DNA of 61,127 nucleotides from Thalassolituus marinus (GTDB lineage: Bacteria > Pseudomonadota > Gammaproteobacteria > Pseudomonadales > Oceanobacteraceae): assembly GCF_020320395.1 (NCBI RefSeq), contig NZ_JAEDAH010000009.1, forward strand, positions 1 through 61,127, given 5' to 3'. Shown in pieces: positions 7,210 to 16,079 of this stretch; position 1 is the first letter of the stretch; each line of letters begins with the position of its first letter. A program made the translations under genes and the position numbers. A model generated the notes under the pieces. It saw only the letters and a list, made by a program, of their open reading frames with translations. It was not told the origin of the DNA and made no database searches.

Positions 7210-8919
7210 TCAGTCCAGCTTAGGCTGTGCACGCTTCATAATAGATGCGCAATCGATACCCGTATCCAGAGTACCGTAGTTAAACGCGCCATTGCGCGTC
7301 AGGCGTGAACCTACGTAAGCCTCCGCTATATTGCTTTCGCCCTTAAGGATCAGCACACACGCTTGCAGCGCCACCGCCAGTTTATCGACCACGGTACGTG
7401 AGCGATATTCCAGCGTGCTCAGATCGGCAAACTCGCCCTGCAGATCCACTAAATACTGATCGTATGCGTCGTACTGGCCGCAGGCTTTTTTCAGTTCAGC
7501 GAAGAAGGCATCAACTACAGCCGGTTCTTTCGCCATAGCACGCAGTACATCCAGACACTGCACGTTGCCCGAACCTTCCCAGATGGCATTCACCGGCGCT
7601 TCGCGATAAATGCGTGGCAGAATATTATCTTCAACGTAGGCGACACCGCCGACGCACTCCATGGCTTCATAGGCAAAATGCGGTGCGCGTTTACAGATCC
7701 AGTATTTGCCCACCGCCGTGGCCAGACGAGCGAACAGGTTTTCATGCTCGTCTTCCAGATTATCCAGTGCATGACCGACACGCATGGTAATCGCCAGTGC
7801 CGCTTCACTTTCCAGCGCCAGATCAGCCAGTACGTTCTGCATCAGCGGCTGCTCATGCAGGTTATTACCAAATGCCGCACGGCCGGAGGTATGGTGTACC
7901 GCCTGGGCCAGCGCACCACGCATCAGCGCAGCAGAACCGATCATGCAGTCGAAGCGGGTCATGGAAACCATTTCAATAATGGTACGCACGCCGCGCCCTT
8001 CATCACCGATCATCCAGGCAAAAGCACCGCGGAATTCCACTTCTGACGAGGCATTGGAAATATTCCCCAGCTTGTCTTTTAAGCGCTGCACATACATCTG
8101 GTTTTTTGAACCATCCGGGCGCCAGCGTGGCAGCAGGAAGCAGCTCAGACCACTTTCGGTTTGCGCCAGCACCAGGAAGGCATCGCACATCGGTGCCGAA
8201 CAGAACCATTTATGGCCGACAATTTCATACTCCGCGCCATTGCCGGTTTTTTCGCCCAGCGCATAAGCGCGGGTGGTATTAGCACGTACATCCGAACCAC
8301 CCTGTTTTTCGGTCATGGCCATACCGATGGTCAGGCCTTCTTTTTCGAAAAACGGAACGTTACGTTCATCGTAATGGCGCGCCATAATTTTCGGCAACCA
8401 CTCGCGGGCAATCTGCGGCGAGTGCTGCAACGCCGGAATAACAGCAAATGTCATGGTTAACGGGCAGCCGGAGCCAGCATCCGCATTCATGTGCTGATAC
8501 ACCATGCCGGCACGGGCGACGTGAGCACCCGCTCTCGGTGTAGACCACGGCAGCGCATGCATTTCTGCTTCGATCGCGCTGCGCATCAGTTCGTGATACG
8601 CCGGATGAAATTTCGCCAGATCGATACGATTACCGAAGCGGTCGTGTGGATAAAATTTCGGTTTATTTTCATTGGCCTGAAAACCCGCCTCAATCAGATC
8701 ACCGCCACAGCGTTCGCCGTAGGCAATCAGACGATCTTCCGCCCAGTCACCACCGTAAGCCTTCACCCAGTATTGCAGGGCAAGGTCACTGGTATAGGTA
8801 TTAAAATTTTCCAGCGCAGTGGGCTGGTTAAATACCGGATGGGTTTCCGCCTGGGCTTTGTGCTCATGGCGTTCGAACGCGGCGTAATCGCTGGCGGTTA
8901 ATCGTTCTGGCTTATTCAT
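7210..8919 (-). CDS. AidB-like acyl-CoA dehydrogenase family flavoprotein
   Basis: A 569-residue FAD protein of the acyl-CoA dehydrogenase superfamily. Its length and the segments HPVFNQPTALENFN, MAMTEKQGGSDVRAN and WEGSGNVQCLDVLRA place it in the AidB subgroup, with an extended N-terminus and C-terminus relative to ordinary acyl-CoA dehydrogenases. E. coli AidB has weak isovaleryl-CoA dehydrogenase activity and binds DNA in the adaptive response to alkylation; whether either applies here is unknown. The neighbouring TetR gene is 33 bp upstream on the same strand, so it is probably co-transcribed and regulated with the lipid-linked neighbours. Confidence 0.9.
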   Translation of the reverse strand: MNKPERLTASDYAAFERHEHKAQAETHPVFNQPTALENFNTYTSDLALQYWVKAYGGDWAEDRLIAYGERCGGDLIEAGFQANENKPKFYPHDRFGNRIDLAKFHPAYHELMRSAIEAEMHALPWSTPRAGAHVARAGMVYQHMNADAGSGCPLTMTFAVIPALQHSPQIAREWLPKIMARHYDERNVPFFEKEGLTIGMAMTEKQGGSDVRANTTRAYALGEKTGNGAEYEIVGHKWFCSAPMCDAFLVLAQTESGLSCFLLPRWRPDGSKNQMYVQRLKDKLGNISNASSEVEFRGAFAWMIGDEGRGVRTIIEMVSMTRFDCMIGSAALMRGALAQAVHHTSGRAAFGNNLHEQPLMQNVLADLALESEAALAITMRVGHALDNLEDEHENLFARLATAVGKYWICKRAPHFAYEAMECVGGVAYVEDNILPRIYREAPVNAIWEGSGNVQCLDVLRAMAKEPAVVDAFFAELKKACGQYDAYDQYLVDLQGEFADLSTLEYRSRTVVDKLAVALQACVLILKGESNIAEAYVGSRLTRNGAFNYGTLDTGIDCASIMKRAQPKLD

Positions 8920-8952
8920 AGGGCCTCCGGGCTGGGTTCCTCTGGCTCAGTA

Positions 8953-9630
8953 TCAGGCGTGGGTGTGGGCATTAACGCCCAGTGCACGCAGGCACAAGGC
9001 ACTGAGTTGCTGGATTAATTGTTGTTGTTCGGATTCGGTAATCGCTGCACGAGCTGCAACTGCGCTGGTATTGTCAGTGGTCAGCGTCTGACCGGGAAAC
9101 AGCGGGCCAATAAGGGCTTCGGACAGCAGGCCGACCAGAGCTGCGGCACTGACGCTGGCTTGCTGCGCAACAAACTCGCCGCTGACTATGCCGTCTCGGA
9201 TCAGCTCTTCGAAAATTTCGGCATAGGCCAGACGGTATTTCAGACGCTCCTGCTCAACCCGCGGGTCTACCGGCTCAGCGATTAAGGCATAGGCCAGTTG
9301 CGGGCCGCGTAAGGCGCGCTCGGCAAAACACACCAGTGCACGCTGCAGACGCTGAGTACAGCTGTCGTTACTGGTCAGCGGCTCACTGGCGGCCAGTACA
9401 TTCGCCACCTCATGTTCCGTGGCATAGCGAAACACCTCAGCCACCAGCTCTGACTTGTTAGGGAAATGACGATAAATGGTGCCGGCCGCAACGCCGGACT
9501 TCTCTGCCACCGCGGCTGCCGTAGCTGCGGCAAAGCCACCCTGTGCTACCAGATCACGCGCCGCTTTCAGTAAGCGTTCTCGGGTCAGGGTTTTCTTCGC
9601 CCGGGTAAGTTCGGTTTCACGGTAAGCCAT
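8953..9630 (-). CDS. TetR family transcriptional regulator
   Basis: A 225-residue one-component repressor. The N-terminal helix-turn-helix lies at about residues 12-58 (RERLLKAARDLVAQGG ... GVAAGTIYRHFPNKSEL); the rest is a variable ligand-binding domain. I start it at MAYRETEL; MHRPMAYRE four codons earlier is also possible. It is divergent from the UbiA-type gene, and two copies of TGAAT-n4-ATTCA lie between them, the typical layout for an autoregulated TetR repressor. The AidB-like gene follows on the same strand. Confidence 0.9.
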   Translation of the reverse strand: MAYRETELTRAKKTLTRERLLKAARDLVAQGGFAAATAAAVAEKSGVAAGTIYRHFPNKSELVAEVFRYATEHEVANVLAASEPLTSNDSCTQRLQRALVCFAERALRGPQLAYALIAEPVDPRVEQERLKYRLAYAEIFEELIRDGIVSGEFVAQQASVSAAALVGLLSEALIGPLFPGQTLTTDNTSAVAARAAITESEQQQLIQQLSALCLRALGVNAHTHA

Positions 9631-9666
9631 AGGTCGATGCATCTGCCAGCAGAAATATGGCAAACA

Positions 9667-9713
9667 GTGAATCACCATTCACACTTTGCGTCAAACAAAT
9701 GAATTAACATTCA
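9667..9713. promoter_or_regulatory. Tandem TetR-type operator (TGAAT-n4-ATTCA twice)
   Basis: Two perfect 5-bp inverted repeats with a 4-bp spacer stand at 9668-9681 (TGAATCACCATTCA) and 9700-9713 (TGAATTAACATTCA). Their centres are 32 bp apart, about three helical turns, so two dimers could bind the same face. They lie between the divergent TetR and UbiA-type genes. Binding by the adjacent TetR is inference. Confidence 0.75.
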
Positions 9714-9805
9714 CTTCTACAAAAATATACCCGCACTCAACTCAGATCAGTACATCTGTCATAATCAGCCAATACCCTGTCGTACCAGGCAAAAAGGATT
9801 CTCTG

Positions 9806-10690
9806 ATGCACTCTATTCTTCAGTCCGCCCGTGGACCTTTTCTGATTCTGACCCCGATTTGTGTGCTGCTCGGTGTAGCGGCGGCGCTGATGCAAGGCAT
9901 TACTCCGGATGGCGTCAGCCTGGCGCTGATCATGCTGGGCGCGTTAGCCGCGCACATCAGTGTTAATGCCCTGAACGAATATCTCGATTTTCGCAGTGGT
10001 CTGGATCTGACGACAGAACGCACACCGTTCAGTGGCGGCAGCGGTGCACTGCCGGCTAATCCGGCTGCGGCACAAGGCGTGCTGGCATTCGGTGTTGCTA
10101 CCTTGCTGCTCTGTGCCGGCATTGGTCTGTGGTTTCTGTGGCAGGGCATGACGGGCCTGCTGCCACTGGGGCTGGCTGGTTTAATTATTATCGTGACGTA
10201 TACTCGCCAGATTAACCGCAGTCCGTGGCTGTGCCTGATTGCACCCGGCTTCGGTTTCGGTCTGGCGATGGTCGCCGGTACAGCGTATGCGCTGGGTGGT
10301 GGTGACAGCCTGACGCTGTGGCTGGCGGCGCTGGTGCCCTTCTTTCTGGTGAATAACCTGTTACTGCTGAATCAGTATCCGGATATCGACGCAGACAAGC
10401 GTGTTGGCCGAAATCACTTTCCTATCGCTTATGGTGTTGCGCGCAGCACCCAGGCCTACCTGTTGTTTGTGCTGGCCACTGCCGCCGTGATTGTTGCCGG
10501 TGTTGTCAGTGCACAGTTTCCTCTGTGGTCACTGCTGGCTCTGCTGCCGCTGCTGCTGAATCTGGTGGCGTATAAGGGCGCACGCACGCTGGGACAGGAC
10601 ATCGGCCAGCAACCGCAATTTATGGCCGCCAACGTCGTGTCATCACTGCTGACTCCGGCAGTTCTCGCTGGCAGCCTGTTTCTGGCCTGA
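9806..10690 (+). CDS. UbiA/MenA superfamily prenyltransferase
   Basis: A 294-residue polytopic inner-membrane protein with about eight or nine hydrophobic helices. Both Asp-rich motifs of the UbiA superfamily are visible: NALNEYLDFRSGLD near residues 52-65 and NQYPDIDADKR near 190. These bind the Mg-prenyl diphosphate. Overall it is closest in feel to MenA-type enzymes that prenylate an aromatic acid, but no quinone pathway gene is nearby, so the acceptor is unknown. The ATG at 9806 is preceded by AAAGGA. Its stop abuts the stop of the convergent TetR gene. Confidence 0.87.
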   Translation: MHSILQSARGPFLILTPICVLLGVAAALMQGITPDGVSLALIMLGALAAHISVNALNEYLDFRSGLDLTTERTPFSGGSGALPANPAAAQGVLAFGVATLLLCAGIGLWFLWQGMTGLLPLGLAGLIIIVTYTRQINRSPWLCLIAPGFGFGLAMVAGTAYALGGGDSLTLWLAALVPFFLVNNLLLLNQYPDIDADKRVGRNHFPIAYGVARSTQAYLLFVLATAAVIVAGVVSAQFPLWSLLALLPLLLNLVAYKGARTLGQDIGQQPQFMAANVVSSLLTPAVLAGSLFLA

Positions 10691-11314
10691 TTAACGACGC
10701 GGTTCGGGCAGTGGCATCAGCTCTGCGGTGGCCAGTGCCCGGGCTTCATCGGCGGGAATACCCAGCGCACGTAATACCAGCTCGGCGCAATCGCTGCCGG
10801 CATCACGCCAGGTGCGTAAACCTTCACGCACCAGATAGATGGCACCCAACACCGAACTGGCGGCCATGGTGATTACCGCCGACAACTGATCCTGACGTAC
10901 CTGATACTGCCCGCGCTGAATACCATCCAGCAGAATCTGCACCGGGGCGCCACTGCCCAGACGGCGCAAGGCCACACTGTTAAAACCAAAGCGGCTGATA
11001 AAGTCACCCCAGGCCGGATCTTCGTGGGCACGACGAACATAGTGGCGAATACCTGCAGCCAGTTTGGCCGCCGGGTCCGGGTGCTGACGAAACGCATTAA
11101 GGATACGGTGATTCATTTCATCGGCCAGATGCACAGCCACATCCTCGAACAGGTCTTCGATGGAGTCGACATGGTTATACACAGTGCCACGGGCCACACC
11201 AGCGATATCTGCCAGCTCACGAACCGTCACCTGAGTTGAGCCTTTTTCAGCAAACAGATGAATCGCCGCTTTATAAATGCGTCGCTGGGCCGTTGTCAGA
11301 CCTGGTTGCAACAT
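10691..11314 (-). CDS. TetR family transcriptional regulator
   Basis: A 207-residue regulator with an N-terminal helix-turn-helix at about residues 10-57 (RRIYKAAIHLFAEKG ... GVARGTVYNHVDSIEDLF) and a divergent C-terminal domain. CAGGAGCG precedes the ATG. It is transcribed towards the prenyltransferase gene with no intergenic gap. No operator-like palindrome is evident upstream, so its targets are unknown. Confidence 0.87.
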   Translation of the reverse strand: MLQPGLTTAQRRIYKAAIHLFAEKGSTQVTVRELADIAGVARGTVYNHVDSIEDLFEDVAVHLADEMNHRILNAFRQHPDPAAKLAAGIRHYVRRAHEDPAWGDFISRFGFNSVALRRLGSGAPVQILLDGIQRGQYQVRQDQLSAVITMAASSVLGAIYLVREGLRTWRDAGSDCAELVLRALGIPADEARALATAELMPLPEPRR

Positions 11315-11464
11315 ATCCGCTCCTGTTCTTTATCCAGCGTTCGGAATAGAAAACACAGCCTCACCGCAGTCCAATGCCTGAGAGGATTAAGTAAGTATGT
11401 GCAGGATGGTGTTATGACACCGCCTCGTTCTGCGCGCGGGCGGTTTATGACCGGAAGAATCCGG

Positions 11465-11497
11465 AAGAAAAGTGGGCTGCATAATACCACAGCCCAC
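11465..11497 (-). terminator. Intrinsic terminator of the M48/LemA operon
   Basis: On the minus strand GTGGGCTG and CAGCCCAC form an 8-bp perfect stem (11472-11497) followed by TTTTCTT. It is 29 bases downstream of the M48 protease stop. The rest of the gap, 11315-11464, shows no gene. Confidence 0.8.
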
Positions 11498-11525
11498 GCA
11501 GGGAAGAAGTCGCCTGCCGGCTCAG

Positions 11526-13496
11526 TTACGCAACACCCTGTTCATTCAGCTGAACAGGCACTTCCATAATGGCGGCTATGGTACGCACCAGATCCAGCTC
11601 CACACCTTTCTGCCGCCCATCAGCATCCATACAGGCTTGCATGGCTTTGATCAGACGGCCTTTCAGATGCGGGTAGGCTTCACTAAGCCGGGTCAGCGCC
11701 AGATTCAGCGGCTTCAGACTGGAAGTGCGTTGCTGCAGCGTCAAAGTGGTAAAGCCAGCTGCCTGCGCGCCTTTGGCAAAGGCCTCTGCCGCCTGTTGTT
11801 GCTGATTAGCGCCATACCAGGCCAGCACCGAAAGCACACTGCTGATGGCATCACTGATGTCTTTCTCTTTCGCATAACGCGTCGCTACCGGGGCAACGGT
11901 TTCGAAGTGCGGATTCAGGTATTGCAGCGTCAGTCGGTACAGACACCACTCGAAAATATCAATTTCACCATCAGCCTTCGCCAGCTGTACCAGCAGTTTG
12001 CGGAAGTCCTGATATTGCAGTACTGACAACTGCTTCAATGCAGGCATCGCCAGTTCGACCAGCGGCAGACGCTGCGCCGGGTTAAGAGCCTTCACCAATG
12101 GCAACTGACGCAGAATCTGGCGGTAGAAATCCTGACCTTCCTGCTGGCGAATCAGATCAAGCTGCATCTCATGCACCATGCGCTCTGCGGGCGCCAGCAA
12201 CAGTCCGGCCAGTAACACGCGCGCCGTGTAAGTATCCCGCGCCGCAGCCGCTAATGTCTGCAGAGCTTGCTGATCACTGTCTTGCGGTGCTTCATCACTG
12301 ACCACTTCATACGGAATACTGCTAGCCGCGGCGGCCGCAGGCGCAGCAGCCATGGCCAGCGCGGCACCACCGCTTAACTGCAACGCGGCGACTATGTCGG
12401 CCGATTCCTGCTCCGCCTGCTCACGCCGTTGTGGCGCCATAAACTGGCCGTTCCAGTTGGGGTCAATGCGCTGGATACGCTCATCCAGCGGCGGATGGGT
12501 GGCAAAGCCGGAAAACCGAAACGGCAACGCCTGACCAAAAAACATATGCGCCGTCTCTTCACGCTCAGGGCTGCTTATTTCGCTGCCCGCACCATAGCCA
12601 ATAACCTGCAATGCTCCGGCAATACCTTGCGGGTTGCGGGTGAACTGAACAGCGGAGGCATCAGCCAGAAATTCACGCTGGCGTGACACCGCCGCTTTAA
12701 TCAGATTGCCGAATAAAACGCCGCCGTAACCGATCACCACCAGCCCCAGTCCGAACAAGAAGAACGGCAGAGAATTTTTATCGCGATTAGAACTACTGAC
12801 ATAACGACGGCGGGAAGTAGCATCAAGAATAAAGCGGCCAATCAGACCGATAAACAGAATCCCGAACAGTACCGCCATTAAGCGGATATTCAGCCGCATA
12901 TCGCCGTTAAAAATATGGCTGAACTCATGCGCCATCACGCCCTGTAATTGCTCACGCGACAATTTTTCCATACAACCACGGGTAACACCGATGACGGCAT
13001 CCGAGGGCTGATAACCCGCAGCAAAGGCATTGATACTATGATCGTCCATGACATACACCAGCGGCACCGGCATGCCGGAAGCGATGGCCATTTCTTCAAT
13101 CACGTTGAGCAGACGACGTTCGTAGAAATCGCGACTGTCGGGCAGTAACAAACGACCGCCCAACGACTCGGCGACCCGCCGGCCGCCACCACGCAGCATC
13201 ATCCATTTCACCAGGCTGGCACCACCCACCACGACAATCACACCGGCGCTGATCAGCAACCATTGCTGCAGTGTGATGTAATCGAGAAACGTAGCGGTAT
13301 TAAACAGAGCATCAGGATTATGCGCCGCCTGCACAGAGGCCTGATACTTGCCCACCAGATGGTTATCCATACCCCACAGCACAAATGCCAGCAGCAGGTT
13401 GAGTAACACAATCAGAGACAGTACCGCTGCAGAAAACAGCAGAATTAAATGACCGGTGCGTTTGCGCGCCTGATCCTGATGAGCAAAGAAGTCCAT
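11526..13496 (-). CDS. Membrane-bound M48 family metalloprotease with long C-terminal extension
   Basis: A 656-residue HtpX/Ste24-like zinc protease. Two N-terminal transmembrane segments (about 17-42 and 78-100) precede the catalytic HEFSH at residues 190-194; further helices follow, and REFLADASAVQF supplies the third zinc ligand. HtpX itself is about 290 residues; here some 300 extra residues after the protease domain are soluble and partly helical. The lemA gene lies 71 bp upstream, a frequent partner of M48 proteases. The family acts in quality control of membrane proteins. The start has no strong ribosome binding site. Confidence 0.9.
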   Translation of the reverse strand: MDFFAHQDQARKRTGHLILLFSAAVLSLIVLLNLLLAFVLWGMDNHLVGKYQASVQAAHNPDALFNTATFLDYITLQQWLLISAGVIVVVGGASLVKWMMLRGGGRRVAESLGGRLLLPDSRDFYERRLLNVIEEMAIASGMPVPLVYVMDDHSINAFAAGYQPSDAVIGVTRGCMEKLSREQLQGVMAHEFSHIFNGDMRLNIRLMAVLFGILFIGLIGRFILDATSRRRYVSSSNRDKNSLPFFLFGLGLVVIGYGGVLFGNLIKAAVSRQREFLADASAVQFTRNPQGIAGALQVIGYGAGSEISSPEREETAHMFFGQALPFRFSGFATHPPLDERIQRIDPNWNGQFMAPQRREQAEQESADIVAALQLSGGAALAMAAAPAAAAASSIPYEVVSDEAPQDSDQQALQTLAAAARDTYTARVLLAGLLLAPAERMVHEMQLDLIRQQEGQDFYRQILRQLPLVKALNPAQRLPLVELAMPALKQLSVLQYQDFRKLLVQLAKADGEIDIFEWCLYRLTLQYLNPHFETVAPVATRYAKEKDISDAISSVLSVLAWYGANQQQQAAEAFAKGAQAAGFTTLTLQQRTSSLKPLNLALTRLSEAYPHLKGRLIKAMQACMDADGRQKGVELDLVRTIAAIMEVPVQLNEQGVA

Positions 13497-13505
13497 GCCA
13501 ATCGC

Positions 13506-13534
13506 CCGAAAAAATAACGTCCGAAAAATAACGC
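13506..13534. repeat. Tandem near-identical duplication before the M48 gene
   Basis: CCGAAAAAATAACGT (13506-13520) is followed directly by CCGAAAAATAACGC (13521-13534), differing by one A and the last base. It lies in the leader between lemA and the M48 gene and may be a recent slippage or duplication product. Confidence 0.6.
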
Positions 13535-13561
13535 CGGAGTGTTTACTGGCAACTCCGGCGT
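13522..13561 (-). terminator. Terminator or attenuator between lemA and the M48 gene
   Basis: On the minus strand ACGCCGGAGT and ACTCCGGCGT form a 10-bp perfect stem (13531-13561) with an 11-nt loop, followed by TATTTTTC. It would reduce read-through from lemA into the protease gene, giving unequal expression within the operon. Confidence 0.7.
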
Positions 13562-13567
13562 GAACGA

Positions 13568-14164
13568 TCAGAAACTGACTTTAGGTGCGCTCTGAATCTG
13601 CGCGCTGTCTTCAAATTCCAGCAAGGTGGCATCGCTGCGATGACCAAACATGCCAGCAAAGAAAACCGGAGGAAATGACTGACGATAGGTGTTGTATGCG
13701 GTCACCGCATCGTTGAATGCCTGACGGGCAAACGCCACTTTATTTTCACTGCTGGTCAGTTCTTCTGACACCTGCATCATGTTCTGATTCGCTTTCAGAT
13801 CCGGATAAGCTTCCATCACCACACTCAGGCGACCCAGCGCACCGGCCAGCGAACCTTCCGCGCCGGCCAGCTGTTTCATAGCATCAGCAGCACCGGGATG
13901 ACTGGCAGCTGACTTCAGACCGGCCATGGCTTCATTACGGGCAGCAATGACCGCTTCCAGCGTGTCACGCTCGTGGGCCATATAGGCTTTTGCTGTTTCC
14001 ACCAGGTTCGGAATCAGGTCGTAGCGACGCTTAAGCTGAACTTCTATCTGCGCGAAGCCATTCTGATAGCGGTTTTTCAGGCTGACCAGGTTGTTATAGA
14101 TACTGATGATATAAACCACCGCCAGGGCGATCACCACCAGAGTAACAATTGTTGAAGTACCCAT
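13568..14164 (-). CDS. lemA: LemA family protein
   Basis: A 198-residue protein with one N-terminal membrane anchor (about 4-26), then the LemA helical domain with [46 protein letters not shown] and FPPVFFAG. LemA proteins are membrane-anchored helical bundles of unclear function, often encoded beside membrane proteases. It lies between ydbL upstream and the M48 protease gene downstream on the same strand. Confidence 0.92.
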   Translation of the reverse strand: MGTSTIVTLVVIALAVVYIISIYNNLVSLKNRYQNGFAQIEVQLKRRYDLIPNLVETAKAYMAHERDTLEAVIAARNEAMAGLKSAASHPGAADAMKQLAGAEGSLAGALGRLSVVMEAYPDLKANQNMMQVSEELTSSENKVAFARQAFNDAVTAYNTYRQSFPPVFFAGMFGHRSDATLLEFEDSAQIQSAPKVSF

Positions 14165-14175
14165 AATTTTGTTCC

Positions 14176-14496
14176 TCAGCGGTTCCAGCTGCCAGCGCTG
14201 CTCTGGTGGTATTCACCCGCAGCGGCCGCTTTCGCGGTCAGTTTTTCACCGGCTATTTTTTCAATATTGGCCAGTGCTGTGTTCTGCTTGGCGGCAATTT
14301 CCTGATACTTCAGTTTGCGCTGCTGATTGATTTCCACCACCAGTGCAGCGGCTTCGCTGTTACTGCTGGCCACCAGACCGAGATAGCCGTTCATCTGTTC
14401 GCCGACCAGTCCCATTTGTTTGGCCGCATCCAGCTCCAGCGCCCAGCTGCTTACAGAAACCAGCAGCGCCGCGATCATCAGTGTTACTTTTTTCAT
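14176..14496 (-). CDS. ydbL: YdbL family (DUF1318) periplasmic protein
   Basis: A 106-residue exported protein with a signal peptide ending near SSWA, followed by the YdbL-type domain with [14 protein letters not shown] and [18 protein letters not shown]. In E. coli YdbL belongs to the ydbH-ynbE-ydbL operon, where YdbH and YnbE bridge inner and outer membranes for lipid transport and YdbL modulates them. Here ynbE precedes it but ydbH is not in the window. Confidence 0.85.
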   Translation of the reverse strand: MKKVTLMIAALLVSVSSWALELDAAKQMGLVGEQMNGYLGLVASSNSEAAALVVEINQQRKLKYQEIAAKQNTALANIEKIAGEKLTAKAAAAGEYHQSSAGSWNR

Positions 14497-14522
14497 GATT
14501 GACTCCTTAATCCGTCGCTCGC

Positions 14523-14711
14523 TCAGAACAGCCCGTCTTCTTCTTCGAACAGGTTTTCCAGTTCTTTTTCTACCTTCACCCGCACTTCGTGCTCGATTTT
14601 CACGTTGAGGTTAATGGTGATGGGTTTTTCCGGGGCTGCCACTTTGAGCGTGCAACCCGCCAGGGGTAGCAACAGCATCAGCGCCAGCAGACTGTGTTTC
14701 AGCTTGATCAT
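14523..14711 (-). CDS. ynbE: YnbE family outer-membrane lipoprotein
   Basis: A 62-residue lipoprotein. The signal peptide ends in the lipobox LAGC (Cys 19 or 20), followed by the conserved APEKPITINLNVKIEHEVRVKVEKEL segment. In E. coli YnbE multimerises as the outer-membrane end of the YdbH lipid bridge. It is the first of four same-strand genes: ynbE, ydbL, lemA, M48. Confidence 0.87.
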   Translation of the reverse strand: MIKLKHSLLALMLLLPLAGCTLKVAAPEKPITINLNVKIEHEVRVKVEKELENLFEEEDGLF

Positions 14712-14800
14712 TGGTCCGGTCCTTCGCAGGAGATTGATATCCGTTGTTTACTCTATAGGCCACAGCCGCGAATGCAATCCTGCCGCGCTGCTTTTGTGGG

Positions 14801-16033
14801 CTATTTCTTTTTGCGTATGCCGTAGGTGGCCTGCGCCCTGGCTTTGGCTTTCGCCTTGGCCCGCTGCCGCCGCGGATTACCCTTACGTTCGACCACCTCG
14901 TCGAAGCTCGGTTCAAAGCCTGTCAACCAGATCATCGGCAGTGGCCGACCGATCAGTTGCTCGATATCGTTCAGCAGATTTTCTTCATCACGACTGACCA
15001 GACTGATGGCATGGCCATCCTGCCCGGCGCGTCCGGTGCGACCGATGCGATGCACATAGTCTTCGGCCTTGTACGGCAATTCGTAGTTCACCACATGCGG
15101 CAGCGACAGAATGTCGATACCCCGTGCCGCCACGTCCGTTGCCACCAAGGCCCGCACAGTACCGGCTTTGAAGTCATCGAGCGCACGCTGACGTGCCCCC
15201 TGGCTTTTATCGCCGTGCAGTGAATCCGCCTTAATACCATCCAGTGCCAGCTCTTTTACCAGCGCATCCGCACCTTGTTTCGTGCGCACAAACACCAGCA
15301 CCTGCTGCCAGTTACCGGAGCCAATCAGAAAGGCCAGAGCACCGGCTTTCTTCTTCTTATCCATCTGATACAGGGTTTGCTTAATCGTATCGACGGTGCT
15401 GTTCTGCGGCGTAACTTCGATTTGCGCCGGATCATTGAGCATACCGAACGCCATATCTTTTACGCTTTGCGGGAAAGTAGCCGAGAAGAACAAAGTCTGA
15501 CGCGTCTTCGGCAGTTGTTTCAGAATGCCCAGAATCTCATCACTGAAACCGAGGTCGAGCATGCGGTCGGCTTCATCCAGCACCAGTGTCTGCACCGAGG
15601 CAAAGGTCAGAGCGCCCTGATTGCGTAAATCCAGCAGGCGCCCCGGGGTAGCGATAAGGATATCCACACCGTCATTCAGCGCTTCGATTTGTGGCCGCAG
15701 ACTGACACCGCCGTAGGCGACGCCAACCGACAGACCACTACCAGCTCCATAGCGCAGCGCACTGTCAGCCACCTGCTGCGCCAGTTCGCGGGTTGGCGTC
15801 AGCACCAGTAAGCGCGGTGCATTGGCGCTGCCAGAACCATCTGCCAGACGCTGAATCAACGGCAGTAAAAACGCTGCGGTTTTACCCGTACCCGTCTGTG
15901 CCCCCGCCAGAACATCGCGGCCGGCCAGTACCGCAGGGATTGCGCCTTGCTGAATTGCCGTTGGCTGCTGATAGCCCAGCGCATCCAGAACGGACAACAG
16001 ATTCGGGGCCAGGCCCAGTTCAGCAAAGCTCAT
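14801..16033 (-). CDS. rhlE: DEAD-box ATP-dependent RNA helicase, RhlE type
   Basis: A 410-residue helicase with all core motifs in order: Q motif near 21-28 (QQPTAIQ), motif I AQTGTGKT, Ia PTRELAQ, II DEAD, III SAT, and motif VI HRIGRTGRAG. The short Arg/Lys-rich tail (RRQRAKAKAKARAQ) likely aids RNA binding. RhlE enzymes act in ribosome maturation and mRNA turnover. The exact subfamily assignment is less certain than the DEAD-box identity. Confidence 0.9.
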   Translation of the reverse strand: MSFAELGLAPNLLSVLDALGYQQPTAIQQGAIPAVLAGRDVLAGAQTGTGKTAAFLLPLIQRLADGSGSANAPRLLVLTPTRELAQQVADSALRYGAGSGLSVGVAYGGVSLRPQIEALNDGVDILIATPGRLLDLRNQGALTFASVQTLVLDEADRMLDLGFSDEILGILKQLPKTRQTLFFSATFPQSVKDMAFGMLNDPAQIEVTPQNSTVDTIKQTLYQMDKKKKAGALAFLIGSGNWQQVLVFVRTKQGADALVKELALDGIKADSLHGDKSQGARQRALDDFKAGTVRALVATDVAARGIDILSLPHVVNYELPYKAEDYVHRIGRTGRAGQDGHAISLVSRDEENLLNDIEQLIGRPLPMIWLTGFEPSFDEVVERKGNPRRQRAKAKAKARAQATYGIRKKK

Positions 16034-16079
16034 GATGATGGTTCCGCAGTTAAAGACGCCATTCTACCACGGCCAGCAT

